This document shows, in pieces, positions 5,828 through 13,257 of a stretch of 13,261 nucleotides of DNA. Position 1 is the stretch's first letter, and each line of letters starts with the position of its first letter. A program made the translations under genes and the position numbers. This DNA is from GCA-2709075 sp964492555 (GTDB lineage: Bacteria > Pseudomonadota > Alphaproteobacteria > MPNO01 > UBA2964). Location: assembly GCA_964492555.1 (NCBI GenBank), contig CAZBKQ010000063.1, forward strand, positions 1 through 13,261, given 5' to 3'. Below the pieces are notes generated by a model. It ran no database searches, had not been told where the DNA came from, and saw nothing but the letters and a program-made list of their open reading frames with translations.

Positions 5828-7075
5828 ATGCCCAACAGTTCTCATGACGTCGTCATCATCGGCGGCGGCACCGCCGGCATCACGGTCGCGGCCAGCCTGC
5901 GCCGCCGGGCGGGGCGCGATCTCACCATCGCGATTGTCGAGCCCGCCGAACATCATTATTACCAGCCGGCCTTTACACTGGTCGGGGCCGGCGCCTACCG
6001 GCTGTCCGATACAAGGCGCAGCGTGGCGAGCCTGGTGCCCGCCGGGGTTGATCTGATCACCGGCGCGGCGAAGGCGTTTCATCCGGACGATAACGCGGTG
6101 GAGCTGGAAAACGGCGACCGCGTTTCCTATGGCCATCTGGTGGTCTGCCCCGGTCTGGTGCTCAACTGGGACAAGGTCGAGGGGCTGACCGGGGCGCTCG
6201 GCAAGGGGGGCGTGTGCAGCAATTACGCACCCGATCAGGTGGAATATACGTGGCAGTGCATCCAGGGCCTTGGGGCGGGATCCAAAATCGTCTGCACCCA
6301 GCCGCCGATGCCGTTCAAATGCCCGGGCGCGCCTCAGAAAATCGCCTATCTGACCGCCGATCATTTGCGCAAGAAAGGCATCCTTGGCGATTGCGACGTG
6401 CAGTTCCACACCGCGACGCCGGGCATTTTCGGCGTGCCTTACTATGCCAGGGCGCTGACCAAGGTGGCGGCGAATTACGGCATCACGGTCGGGCTGTCGC
6501 ATAATCTGGTGGCGGTCGACGGCGCGGCAAAAAAGGCGACATTCGAGGTGGTCGACGGCGACGACAAAGGCCAGAAGATCGAGCTCGACTACGACATGCT
6601 GCATGTCACCCCGCCGCAGGGCCCGCCCGGCTTTATCGCCGACAGCCCGCTCGCCAATGAGGGCGGCTGGGTCGATGTCGACGCCAACACGATGCAGAGC
6701 ACAAAATATCCCAACATCTTCTCACTGGGCGATGTGTGCTCCACCGCCAATTCCAAGACCGCGGCGGCGGTGCGCAAGCAGGCCCCGGTGGTGGTGCGGA
6801 ATATCCTCAATGCGCGCAAGGGCGCGGCGATGGAGGCGGGCTATGACGGCTATGCCTCCTGCCCGCTGACCACCGCCTATGGCAAGGCAATCATCGCCGA
6901 GTTCATCTATGGCGGCAAAGTCACGCCGAGCTTCCCCTGGGATCCGGCGGTCGAACGCTGGACCGGCTGGTGGATCAAGAAAACCGGCCTGCCGATCATG
7001 TATTGGCGCTATATGCTGAAAGGCCGGGAATGGTTCCCCAAACACAACACCAACTGGAAGGGGGATGAGGCGTAG
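5828..7075 (+). CDS. sqr: Sulfide:quinone oxidoreductase, type II (SQOR-like)
   Basis: A 415-residue flavoprotein that oxidises sulfide to sulfane sulfur and passes electrons to quinone at the inner face of the membrane. The N-terminal FAD motif is VVIIGGGTAGITVA (8-21). The two catalytic cysteines sit in the signature contexts FKCPGAPQK (Cys165) and YASCPLTTAYG (Cys345), as in mitochondrial SQOR and bacterial type II enzymes. The second FAD-contacting motif is IFSLGDVCSTANSKTAAAV (297-315). The amphipathic C-terminus with WWIKKTGLPIMYWRYMLKGREWFP (381-404) fits membrane association. Length is typical. The ATG has a strong GGGAGG site 6 bases upstream. No persulfide dioxygenase, rhodanese or ArsR-type regulator lies in the window, so the fate of the persulfide is unknown. 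A strong terminator follows. Confidence 0.93.
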   Translation: MPNSSHDVVIIGGGTAGITVAASLRRRAGRDLTIAIVEPAEHHYYQPAFTLVGAGAYRLSDTRRSVASLVPAGVDLITGAAKAFHPDDNAVELENGDRVSYGHLVVCPGLVLNWDKVEGLTGALGKGGVCSNYAPDQVEYTWQCIQGLGAGSKIVCTQPPMPFKCPGAPQKIAYLTADHLRKKGILGDCDVQFHTATPGIFGVPYYARALTKVAANYGITVGLSHNLVAVDGAAKKATFEVVDGDDKGQKIELDYDMLHVTPPQGPPGFIADSPLANEGGWVDVDANTMQSTKYPNIFSLGDVCSTANSKTAAAVRKQAPVVVRNILNARKGAAMEAGYDGYASCPLTTAYGKAIIAEFIYGGKVTPSFPWDPAVERWTGWWIKKTGLPIMYWRYMLKGREWFPKHNTNWKGDEA

Positions 7076-7100
7076 GCCCGGCCCTCACCCTGCACAAAAG

Positions 7101-7128
7101 AAAAGGCGGCCAACCGGCCGCCTTTTTT
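7101..7128. terminator. Bidirectional intrinsic terminator
   Basis: AAAAGGCGGCC (7101-7111) pairs with GGCCGCCTTTT (7116-7126) on an AACC loop. A six-T run (7123-7128) follows on the plus strand. Read on the minus strand the stem is followed by TTTTCTTTT. It therefore serves both the sulfide oxidoreductase gene and the convergent PEP-CTERM gene. Confidence 0.92.
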
Positions 7129-7147
7129 ATTCACTGATCGGGCCGGT

Positions 7148-8776
7148 CTAGGACGTCTTGCGCCGCCGCCGCATGCCGATGATGCCGAGCGCGCCCGCGC
7201 CGAACAACAGCAGCATCGATGGTTCGGGCAATTCGGCGCTTTCCTCCACGACGCTGATCTGCAGCGTATCGCGCGTACTGTCGATCAGCTCGACATGCCA
7301 GCCGAGCCCCGCCCCCAGCAACGCGCCGGAGAAATCGAACGTTATCGTATTGAAATCCACGACGCTGATCGAATCGGCGACGAGGATATCGAAACTGTCG
7401 CCGAGACCGGCGGTAAACCCGCCGAAGAAATCGACATCAAAAGTGGAACCCGAGGCCAGCGAAGCGGTGCCCCCGCTGACATCGATCTGATCGTACTGCG
7501 TGCCGGCGATAAGACCGGCGAGTTCAACCAGCGTCGTCGCGCCCGCGCCGAGATCGAGATCGCCGACAATATTCGCCTGGCCGGGCGAGGCGCCCGCGCT
7601 GAGCGTGCCGCCGGCATCGACCGATACCGTATTGACATTAAGGGTACCGTTGAGATTCGCCGTGCCGCCGGCCCCGACGGTAAAGGTCTCGAAATTGACG
7701 AACTGGCTGCCCGAAACGGTCGTCGTACCGGCCCCGATGGTCACGGCGTCATTCGCCAAATTGGCGGTAATCGTGGTGACGTTCGACATATCGCCGCCAT
7801 TGATGACGACATCGTTGGATGCGCCGAACATACGCGCGCTGCCGGTAAACCCGCCACCCGCATTGACCGTCAGCGTGTTGGCCGAAGACGCGCCGCCGAA
7901 CAGGATCGCGTCGCCGCCGCCGGAAACATCCGCCCCGGCATCAAGCGTCACGTTGATCGTGCCGCTACCCTGCTTCTGGACCGCGACGCCGTACCCGATG
8001 GTGCTGCCCGCGCCGATGGACACCGCGCCGGACACGGTAATGTCCACGTTTGTGTTGCCGTTGGCGTTGTTCACCGCATAGATGCCGCGGCTGTTGGCCC
8101 GCTGGTTGGTGACATCACTTGTGCTGATCGTGATGTCCGACGTCGTCGAATAGGCGAAGGCATAAACCGTCCGGTAGCTGCCATTATAGCCGCCGCCGGA
8201 ACTGACTGCCGCGTTGGTGGTGATCACCGTGTCGCCGGATGAACCGAAGGTATTGGTGTAAATCGCCGAACCCGAATTGGAGTTTACGGTCCCATTCGTC
8301 GTGATGGTGACGTCACTGCTGCCAGTGGAGTTAATGGCAACAATACCGTGTGCGGCGTTTCCTGAATAGTTATAGGTACTACTGACCGGTCCACCAGTGT
8401 TAATACTGATTGGCCCGCCGCCAGTAGAGACCGCGCGGATCGCTTCATATCCCGATGTGATCGCGGATCCCGCCGGGTTGCCGCTATCATCGAAACTAAG
8501 CCCCGCAGCCCCGGTACTGAAAATCGAAAAGCCCAGTTGACCGCCACCAGTGGATAATCCGAAACCTGGCGTCGTCGTGACCGATATGCCGGTGTTGCTG
8601 AAACTCTGGGTTACATCCGGCCCGGCCGGCCCGACGCAGCTATAGGTGCCGCCGCCGCCCGGCACGCAGACACCGGCGCGCGCGGTGTTACGCGCGCCAT
8701 AGGCAAAGGCGAGCGAGACAAGCGCGGTGGTCGTCGCCAACCGCGTACCGAAACGTGAAATATCCGTGGACTTCAT
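7148..8776 (-). CDS. PEP-CTERM sorting domain protein with beta-helix-like repeats
   Basis: A 542-residue exported surface protein. Residues 1-34 form a signal peptide (a Thr/Leu/Val-rich core, likely cut after TARA). Residues 35-500 are rich in Gly, Ser, Thr, Asn and Val, with recurring short units of the form xDVTITTNGTV, GDTVITTNAAV and VDITVSGAVSIG, typical of parallel beta-helix or passenger-like domains. The C-terminus is a PEP-CTERM signal: PEP at 517-519, a hydrophobic segment (MLLLFGAGALGIIGM) and RRRRK. Such tails are recognised by an exosortase, which cuts and anchors or releases the protein, usually in strains making exopolysaccharide. No exosortase is in the window. ATG at 8776 has GGAG 7 bases upstream. 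The gene is monocistronic and ends at the shared terminator. Confidence 0.88.
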   Translation of the reverse strand: MKSTDISRFGTRLATTTALVSLAFAYGARNTARAGVCVPGGGGTYSCVGPAGPDVTQSFSNTGISVTTTPGFGLSTGGGQLGFSIFSTGAAGLSFDDSGNPAGSAITSGYEAIRAVSTGGGPISINTGGPVSSTYNYSGNAAHGIVAINSTGSSDVTITTNGTVNSNSGSAIYTNTFGSSGDTVITTNAAVSSGGGYNGSYRTVYAFAYSTTSDITISTSDVTNQRANSRGIYAVNNANGNTNVDITVSGAVSIGAGSTIGYGVAVQKQGSGTINVTLDAGADVSGGGDAILFGGASSANTLTVNAGGGFTGSARMFGASNDVVINGGDMSNVTTITANLANDAVTIGAGTTTVSGSQFVNFETFTVGAGGTANLNGTLNVNTVSVDAGGTLSAGASPGQANIVGDLDLGAGATTLVELAGLIAGTQYDQIDVSGGTASLASGSTFDVDFFGGFTAGLGDSFDILVADSISVVDFNTITFDFSGALLGAGLGWHVELIDSTRDTLQISVVEESAELPEPSMLLLFGAGALGIIGMRRRRKTS

Positions 8777-9098
8777 CCCATGGCTCCATCTGTCACCGCC
8801 CGGGAAATCCGGAAAATACGCTTCCGATCAATCCCGGCGCGATCAGCAATGACGCCAACCCCTGCCTGTCAGATGCTCACGACTCCGTGAAGAAGCAAAC
8901 CGGTTATTACTGACAACCATTGTTTTTTTGCCGTTTTGCGCCCGGCGGTTGCGCTGGGTCCGGGCAGCGGCAATTTATGCGGGGAAACAGGGTGAAACAA
9001 TCCACAACCCCGCCCCGCCTTGCCTGTTATCCAGAGGCGGGCGTAGGCTGTAAGAAGTCCGCCGCCGGAATGACCCGGCACGCCGCATCAGGAAAACC
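8777..9098. other. Divergent intergenic region
   Basis: These 322 bases separate the divergent PEP-CTERM and MFS genes and must hold both promoters. Open frames within it have poor ribosome binding sites and no protein-like composition. A T-run (8921-8928) and a CCCGCC/GGCGGG pair around a 16-base spacer (near 9016-9043) were the only structures noted. TTGCCT followed 18 bases later by TAGGCT lies upstream of the MFS gene, a weak -35/-10 match. I see no convincing promoter for the PEP-CTERM gene. Confidence 0.5.
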
Positions 9099-10352
9099 AT
9101 GTCAGACGTCACGGGGCTCGGCGCCATCGGAAAGGTGCTGGGCATTGCCAATTACCGGAATTATACGATCGGCAATTTTGCCTCGCAGCTCGGCATGTGG
9201 GTGCAGCGCATCGCCATCGCCTGGCTGACCTGGGAGCTGACCAGATCGCCGGTCTGGCTCGGCGTCATGGCGATGGCCGATTTCATGCCGAATATCTTCC
9301 TCGCCCCGCTGGCCGGGGCGCTGGCCGACCGGATCGACCGGCTGCGCGCCATCCGGCTTTATATGTCGATTTCGGCGGCGATTTCGGCGACCGTCGCCGC
9401 GCTGGTCATTACCGATCTGATCACCATCGAGATATTGCTGCTGCTGGTGCTCGCCAACGGCATCACCATGTCGTTCAACTTTCCCGTCCGGCTCTCGATC
9501 ATTCACGCGCTGGTGCGGCACGATTCCCTGACCACGGCGATCAGCATCAACGCCATCGCCTTCAATATCGCGCGCATCGGCGGACCCGCCCTTTCCGGCA
9601 TGCTGATCAGCCTGCTGGGAATCGGCTTCGCCGTCGGGTTCACCGTCTTTGCCGATCTGGTCTTCGTCGTGATGCTCTATCTGGTGCAGGTCGGGCAAGG
9701 CACAGCCGATACCAAAAAGGAAAAACCGGCCACCAATGTCTGGACCGATATCGTCGAGGGCTTCAGATATGTCGGCGGCCATCCGGGGATCGGACCGTTG
9801 CTGATCATCCTCGCCTTTTATTCGATCTGCGGCCGGCCCTTTATCGAGCTGTTCCCCGCCTTCGCCGACGAAATTTTCGGCCAGGGGGTGAACGGGCTGG
9901 CGACGCTGACCTCGGTCCTCGGCATCGGCTCCATCGTCGGCAGCCTGTTTCTCGCAAGGCGCAGCGGGGTCGGCGGGCTCACCCGGCTGCTGATCATGAA
10001 CGTGCTGCTGCTCTCCCTCGCCGTGATCGGGTTCGGCGGCACCTCGATCTACGGCTTCGCGCTGGTCTGTACCTTCTTTGGCGGCATCGCCATCGTGATG
10101 ATCGGGGTAATCGAACAGACGCTGCTGCAATCGGCGGTCGATAACGCCATGCGCGGGCGCATCCTCAGCTTCTATACGCTGATCGCGCGCGGCTGCCCGT
10201 CAATCGGCGCGCTGGCCGCCGGAGGCTTTGCCGAGATCGTCGGGCTACAGCTTTCCGTCATCACCGGCGCGGTTCTGTGCATCGCGCTCTGGGTCTGGGC
10301 ATTCCTCAAGCGCGACACGCTGGCCCGGCATCTGGAGATGACCAGAGATTAA
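9099..10352 (+). CDS. MFS transporter, EntS/MFS_3-type exporter
   Basis: A 417-residue inner-membrane protein with about 12 hydrophobic segments. The N-terminal part NYRNYTIGNFASQLGMWVQ (18-36) and the loop 2-3 motif GALADRIDRLR (73-83) are characteristic of the major facilitator superfamily, and the overall pattern (IGNFASQLGMWVQRIAIAWL, then PVRLSIIHALV) fits the MFS_3 group, which includes the enterobactin exporter EntS. Members are proton-driven exporters of siderophores or drugs. No siderophore synthesis genes are nearby, so the substrate is unknown. The central cytoplasmic loop (about 205-222) is Lys/Thr-rich. ATG at 9099 has AGGAAAA just upstream. It converges on the YeiH-like gene with an 8-base gap. 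Confidence 0.88.
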   Translation: MSDVTGLGAIGKVLGIANYRNYTIGNFASQLGMWVQRIAIAWLTWELTRSPVWLGVMAMADFMPNIFLAPLAGALADRIDRLRAIRLYMSISAAISATVAALVITDLITIEILLLLVLANGITMSFNFPVRLSIIHALVRHDSLTTAISINAIAFNIARIGGPALSGMLISLLGIGFAVGFTVFADLVFVVMLYLVQVGQGTADTKKEKPATNVWTDIVEGFRYVGGHPGIGPLLIILAFYSICGRPFIELFPAFADEIFGQGVNGLATLTSVLGIGSIVGSLFLARRSGVGGLTRLLIMNVLLLSLAVIGFGGTSIYGFALVCTFFGGIAIVMIGVIEQTLLQSAVDNAMRGRILSFYTLIARGCPSIGALAAGGFAEIVGLQLSVITGAVLCIALWVWAFLKRDTLARHLEMTRD

Positions 10353-10360
10353 GGTGTCCC

Positions 10361-11389
10361 TTACAGAACAAACAATATCCCGAGCAGCACCCAGCCGGCG
10401 ATAAAGACCGTTTCCAGCAGCATCACGGCGAGCGGGGCGATCCCCACCTCCATCAGCGATTTGAGCGAGGTCTTGACGCCCAGCGCGGCGATCGCCGTCA
10501 CCAGGCACCAGCGCGACGCATCGATAAAGGGCTGTTTTTGCGCGGGCGTGAGGAGATCGGCGCTGTTGAGCGCGACCAGGGCGCAAAACCCGGCGACAAA
10601 GAAGGGCAGGATGGCCGGGCGGGTCTCCATGCCCGGCGCGCCGTTTCGGGCAGCACGCGCCCGCGCCCGGTAAATCAGCCCGATCGTCAGCACCACCGGC
10701 ATCAGCAAGGCGACGCGAAACAGCTTTACGATGGTGGAATTATCGCCGGCCTCATTCGAGATGGAATAGCCCGCCCCGACGACCTGGGCGACATCGTGGA
10801 TGGTGCCGCCAAGAAACAGGCCGATTTCGGTGGTATTGAGATTGAGCCCGGTCGCGATAATCGGATAGGCCACCATGGCGATGGTCGACATGGTGGTGAC
10901 CACGACGACGGTAAAGACCGTGTTGCGTTCGCGGTCACGGTCCGGCGGCAGGACCGAGGAAATCGCCAGCGCGGCGGACGCCCCGCAAATCCCGACGGCG
11001 CCCCCGCTCAACATGCCGTAACGCCCGCCCCAGCCGGTAATCCGACCGAGTAAATTACCGGCGAGGATGGTCAGCGCGACGCCCCCCGCGATCCACACTA
11101 TGGGGTATAGCCCGAGCGAGGAGACCTGGTCGAAACTGATGCGCAGACCCAGCAGCGCGACCCCGAAACGCAGCACGGAGGCGGCGCAGAATTCCACCCC
11201 GGCCGCGCATTTCGTGTCTTCCATCAGGAAATTAACCGCCATGCCGAGCAGCAGGGCGAACAGCATCTGCGGCGCGCCGTAATGCCCGCTGAGGAACTGC
11301 GCCGCCGCCGCGATGATCAGACAGATCAGAATGCCGGGACCCATGGTCCCCAGAAATTGCCTCGGCCGGAACCGGAGTGCGTCTATCAC
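10361..11389 (-). CDS. YeiH/UPF0324 family membrane protein (putative sulfate/anion exporter family)
   Basis: A 342-residue membrane protein with about ten hydrophobic segments. The blocks QMLFALLLGMAVNFL, RFGVALLGLRISFDQV, GGAVGICGASAALA and GLFLGGTIHDVAQVVGAG are hallmarks of the Cons_hypoth698/UPF0324 family to which E. coli YeiH belongs. Members are annotated as putative sulfate exporters on thin evidence. The longest frame begins at a TTG (11476) with no ribosome binding site. I prefer the GTG at 11389 (VIDALRFRPRQFLGTMGPG), which leaves a normal short N-terminus before the first membrane segment, though its AGG-type site is weak. It is convergent with the MFS gene with no terminator between them. 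No LysR regulator is adjacent in the window. Confidence 0.88.
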   Translation of the reverse strand: MIDALRFRPRQFLGTMGPGILICLIIAAAAQFLSGHYGAPQMLFALLLGMAVNFLMEDTKCAAGVEFCAASVLRFGVALLGLRISFDQVSSLGLYPIVWIAGGVALTILAGNLLGRITGWGGRYGMLSGGAVGICGASAALAISSVLPPDRDRERNTVFTVVVVTTMSTIAMVAYPIIATGLNLNTTEIGLFLGGTIHDVAQVVGAGYSISNEAGDNSTIVKLFRVALLMPVVLTIGLIYRARARAARNGAPGMETRPAILPFFVAGFCALVALNSADLLTPAQKQPFIDASRWCLVTAIAALGVKTSLKSLMEVGIAPLAVMLLETVFIAGWVLLGILFVL

Positions 11390-11492
11390 CCTATCACCTG
11401 TCTTGCTGGAATTTTGACCGGATGCGCCGAAGCGCGATTGAGCGCCCCAGAAATCAAGTAGAGCGCCGCGGGTCAATCAAATAATTGCTGTT

Positions 11493-11653
11493 CGGGTGTT
11501 TTTCCACCCGGCGCTAACGCTTGGGTGGCCTGCCACCCGACCTGCCCGCCGAAGCGACGCCATGGCTTCGCGCAGGCAGGAGCCCGCAATTTCAGATGGT
11601 CCCTCCGGGGGATTTTCGCGACTTACGCCCGCTTCGCGGACGGTTCGCGAAAA
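11493..11653. repeat. Cluster of four inverted repeats next to tRNA-Val
   Basis: Four nested or tandem hairpins fill this non-coding stretch. CGGGTG/CACCCG is at 11493-11498 and 11505-11510 (loop TTTTTC). GGGTGGC/GCCACCC is at 11523-11529 and 11532-11538. CCTGCC/GGCAGG is at 11541-11546 and 11575-11580, with inner CGAAGC/GCTTCG at 11550-11555 and 11565-11570. TTTTCGCGA/TCGCGAAAA is at 11613-11621 and 11645-11653, with inner CCGC/GCGG around 11629-11639. The last arm touches the CCA end of the tRNA gene. On the tRNA strand these hairpins follow the tRNA, so one could end or trim its transcript. The set also resembles palindromic repeat units. The rest of the gap from 11390 to 11492 holds nothing I recognise. 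Confidence 0.6.
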
Positions 11654-11728
11654 TGGTGGGCGCGGCTGGGATTGAACCAGCGACCCCTACGATGTCAACG
11701 TAGTGCTCTCCCGCTGAGCTACGCGCCC
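11654..11728 (-). tRNA. tRNA-Val (anticodon GAC)
   Basis: Seventy-five bases including an encoded CCA fold as a complete cloverleaf: acceptor GGGCGCG/CGCGCCC, D-stem GCTC/GAGC with loop AGCGGGA, anticodon stem CTACG/CGTAG around loop TTGACAT (anticodon GAC), five-base variable region, and T-stem GCTGG/CCAGC with loop TTCAATC. Discriminator base A. It reads GUC and GUU valine codons. It lies 88 bases downstream of cpdR on the same strand, so read-through from cpdR is possible. I see no clear promoter of its own. Confidence 0.97.
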
Positions 11729-11774
11729 TATACCATTTAGAGGTGAGGCCGGGTTTTTACACTTGAATGGGCCG

Positions 11775-11820
11775 GTAAGGCAAGAGCGGATTGACGCGGG
11801 CACGGCGCCCACGGCCTTAC
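11775..11820 (-). terminator. Possible structured 3' end of cpdR
   Basis: GTAAGGC (11775-11781) pairs with GCCTTAC (11814-11820), and an inner GGGC/GCCC hairpin lies at 11798-11801 and 11807-11810. The outer arm includes the cpdR stop codon. No U-run follows on the minus strand, so termination here would not be of the standard intrinsic kind. Confidence 0.25.
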
Positions 11821-12188
11821 GCCGCCAGCATATTATCGATCTGATCGACCAGCTCGTTCAGATAGAACGGCTTGGACAGCACCCGCGCCTCCGCGCTGGC
11901 GGGGCTGGAACGCTGGGCATGCAGCGCCACCGCCGCGAACCCGGTGATAAACAGCACGCGCAAGCCCGGGATCAGCTCCGCCGCGCGGCGGGCGAGCTCT
12001 ATCCCGTCGACGCCGGGCATGACGATATCGGCCAGCAGCAGATCGAAATCGGCGCCGCGCGATTCCACCCAGGTCAGCGCCTCCTCACCATCGCCGCACT
12101 GCACCACGGAATGTCCCGCGCGCGTCAGCGCCTTGGCGAGGAAGGTTCTGAGCGATTCATCGTCTTCGGCAAGCAGAATTTCGGCCAT
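11817..12188 (-). CDS. cpdR: CpdR-type single-domain response regulator
   Basis: A 123-residue receiver domain without an output domain. Acidic pocket residues Glu8, Asp9 and Asp10 (LLAEDDES), phospho-acceptor Asp54 in LLLADIVMPGVDGIELARRA, Thr82 in LFITGFAAVAL and Lys106 in VLSKPF are all present. The phrases DIVMPxxDGIELARxAxEL and FITGFAAVAL are close to Caulobacter CpdR. In that organism unphosphorylated CpdR brings ClpXP to the pole and primes degradation of factors such as CtrA and PdeA; the CckA-ChpT relay phosphorylates and inactivates it. The C-terminal Ala-Ala resembles the ClpXP-recognised end reported for CpdR. A longer frame to 12284 exists, but the ATG at 12188 (MAEILLAEDD) matches the family start. 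Divergent from the N-formylglutamate amidohydrolase-family gene. Confidence 0.92.
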   Translation of the reverse strand: MAEILLAEDDESLRTFLAKALTRAGHSVVQCGDGEEALTWVESRGADFDLLLADIVMPGVDGIELARRAAELIPGLRVLFITGFAAVALHAQRSSPASAEARVLSKPFYLNELVDQIDNMLAA

Positions 12189-12246
12189 GTCACAATTATC
12201 CCGGTTTGGGCCCCGCAAACGCGGCGGCCATACGCTGTTTGCGCAT

Positions 12247-12278
12247 ACTATAGCGCCGGTTGTTTTGCCAATGGTTAA
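12247..12278 (-). promoter_or_regulatory. Candidate CtrA-dependent promoter of cpdR
   Basis: On the minus strand TTAACCAT (12278-12271) is followed after 18 bases by TATAGT (12252-12247), which would place transcription start near 12240, about 52 bases before the cpdR ATG. TTAACCAT is the 8-base half-site widely used to describe CtrA binding in alphaproteobacteria, and its place at -35 suits an activator. The upstream TTAA of the full TTAA-N7-TTAA motif is absent, so this is a half-site only. Confidence 0.5.
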
Positions 12279-12352
12279 CGGCACGGCATTTTTGACTGGC
12301 GCGGGCGCGCGCGGCGCGGCACATTAGGCAGTTTGTCGAGCCAAATAACCCG

Positions 12353-12358
12353 TATAGT
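12353..12358 (+). promoter_or_regulatory. Candidate -10 box of the N-formylglutamate amidohydrolase-family gene
   Basis: TATAGT lies 8 bases before the ATG at 12367. No clear -35 box stands 16-18 bases upstream and no Shine-Dalgarno precedes the ATG. If this is the -10 element the transcript starts within about 2 bases of the start codon, giving a leaderless message. Confidence 0.35.
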
Positions 12359-12366
12359 CTTCATTC

Positions 12367-13257
12367 ATGCTGGAAACCCCCGCGCCGGAAACCGCAACCA
12401 CCGCGAGCCACGATGTTTTTGCCCCCGCGCGCCGCAGCGCGCCGGTGATCCTCGCCTCGCCCCATAGCGGCACCGATTATCCCGGCGATTTTGTTGCCGC
12501 GTCGAAGCTGGATCTGCTGTCGCTCCGCCGGTCGGAGGACAGTTTCGTGGATGAGCTGTTCGCGAACGGCCCGGCGCACGGCTTGCCGCTGTTGCGGGCG
12601 CGGTTCCCGCGCGCCTATATCGACCCCAACCGCGAGCCGTTCGAACTCGACCCCGCCATGTTCGAAGACGCGCTGCCGGAATACGCCAATACACGGTCGA
12701 GCCGGGTCGCGGCGGGGCTCGGCACCATCGCGCGGGTGGTCTCCTCCGGTCAGGATATTTACGCCGGCAAGCTGAAATTCGCCGACGCGGCGGAGCGCAT
12801 CAACCGGCATTACCGCCCCTATCACCGGTCACTGCGCCATCTGCTGGCGGAAACGCGCAAGGCGTTTGGCGGCTTTTTCCTGATCGACTGTCATTCCATG
12901 CCGTCAATCGGCGGTCCCTACGATCCCGACGCCGGACGCCAGCGCGCCGATATCATCCTGGGCGATTGTTTCGGCAATGCCTGCGGGGCGCATCTGGCGG
13001 TTCTGGTATCGGAATGTTTCGCGGACATGGGCTACTCGGTCGAACGCAACCGCCCGTTCGCCGGCGGCTTCACCACGCGCCATTACGGACGCCCGCGCGA
13101 GGGGCTGCACGCGCTGCAGATTGAGATCAATCGCGGGCTGTATATGGATGAGGACAAGATCAGACCAACGGACGGGCTGGAAACGCTCAAGGCCGATATC
13201 GACCGGCTTCTGACGATGCTGGGCGGCATCCGCGCCGCCGATCTCCGCCCGGGCTGA
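12367..13257 (+). CDS. N-formylglutamate amidohydrolase family protein
   Basis: A 296-residue cytoplasmic hydrolase of the HutG/FGase family, which cleaves N-formyl-L-glutamate to formate and glutamate in some histidine degradation pathways. Family motifs are all present in order: SPHSG (31-35), RRSEDSFVDEL (54-64), ARFPRAYIDPNR (78-89), IDCHSM (173-178) and the long GGFTTRHYGRPREGLHALQIEINR block (233-256), then LYMDE (258-262). His33 and the His176 region are likely metal ligands. No other hut genes are nearby; I recall family members next to cpdR in other alphaproteobacteria, so the real substrate may differ from formylglutamate. ATG at 12367 is the only in-frame start near the expected N-terminus and lacks a ribosome binding site. 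The gene ends four bases before the window does. Confidence 0.9.
   Translation: MLETPAPETATTASHDVFAPARRSAPVILASPHSGTDYPGDFVAASKLDLLSLRRSEDSFVDELFANGPAHGLPLLRARFPRAYIDPNREPFELDPAMFEDALPEYANTRSSRVAAGLGTIARVVSSGQDIYAGKLKFADAAERINRHYRPYHRSLRHLLAETRKAFGGFFLIDCHSMPSIGGPYDPDAGRQRADIILGDCFGNACGAHLAVLVSECFADMGYSVERNRPFAGGFTTRHYGRPREGLHALQIEINRGLYMDEDKIRPTDGLETLKADIDRLLTMLGGIRAADLRPG

Noticed and set aside
5765..6604. 279-codon minus-strand frame opposite the sulfide oxidoreductase gene
   Set aside because: Antisense shadow with no motifs or convincing ribosome binding site.
7295..8242. 315-codon plus-strand frame opposite the PEP-CTERM gene
   Set aside because: Asp/Arg/Ala/Gly-rich shadow of a repetitive gene; the minus strand has a signal peptide and a sorting tail.
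8869..9081. 70-codon minus-strand frame in the divergent intergenic region
   Set aside because: No ribosome binding site, no recognisable domain, and it would block the promoter region of the MFS gene.
9102..10130. 342-codon minus-strand frame opposite the MFS gene
   Set aside because: Highly charged Asp/Gln/Gly-rich antisense of membrane-helix codons.
11521..11740. Two plus-strand frames ending in AGIEPATPTMST and LGLNQRPLRCQRSALPLSYAP
   Set aside because: They are the well-known false translations of the reverse strand of a tRNA gene plus the adjoining hairpins.
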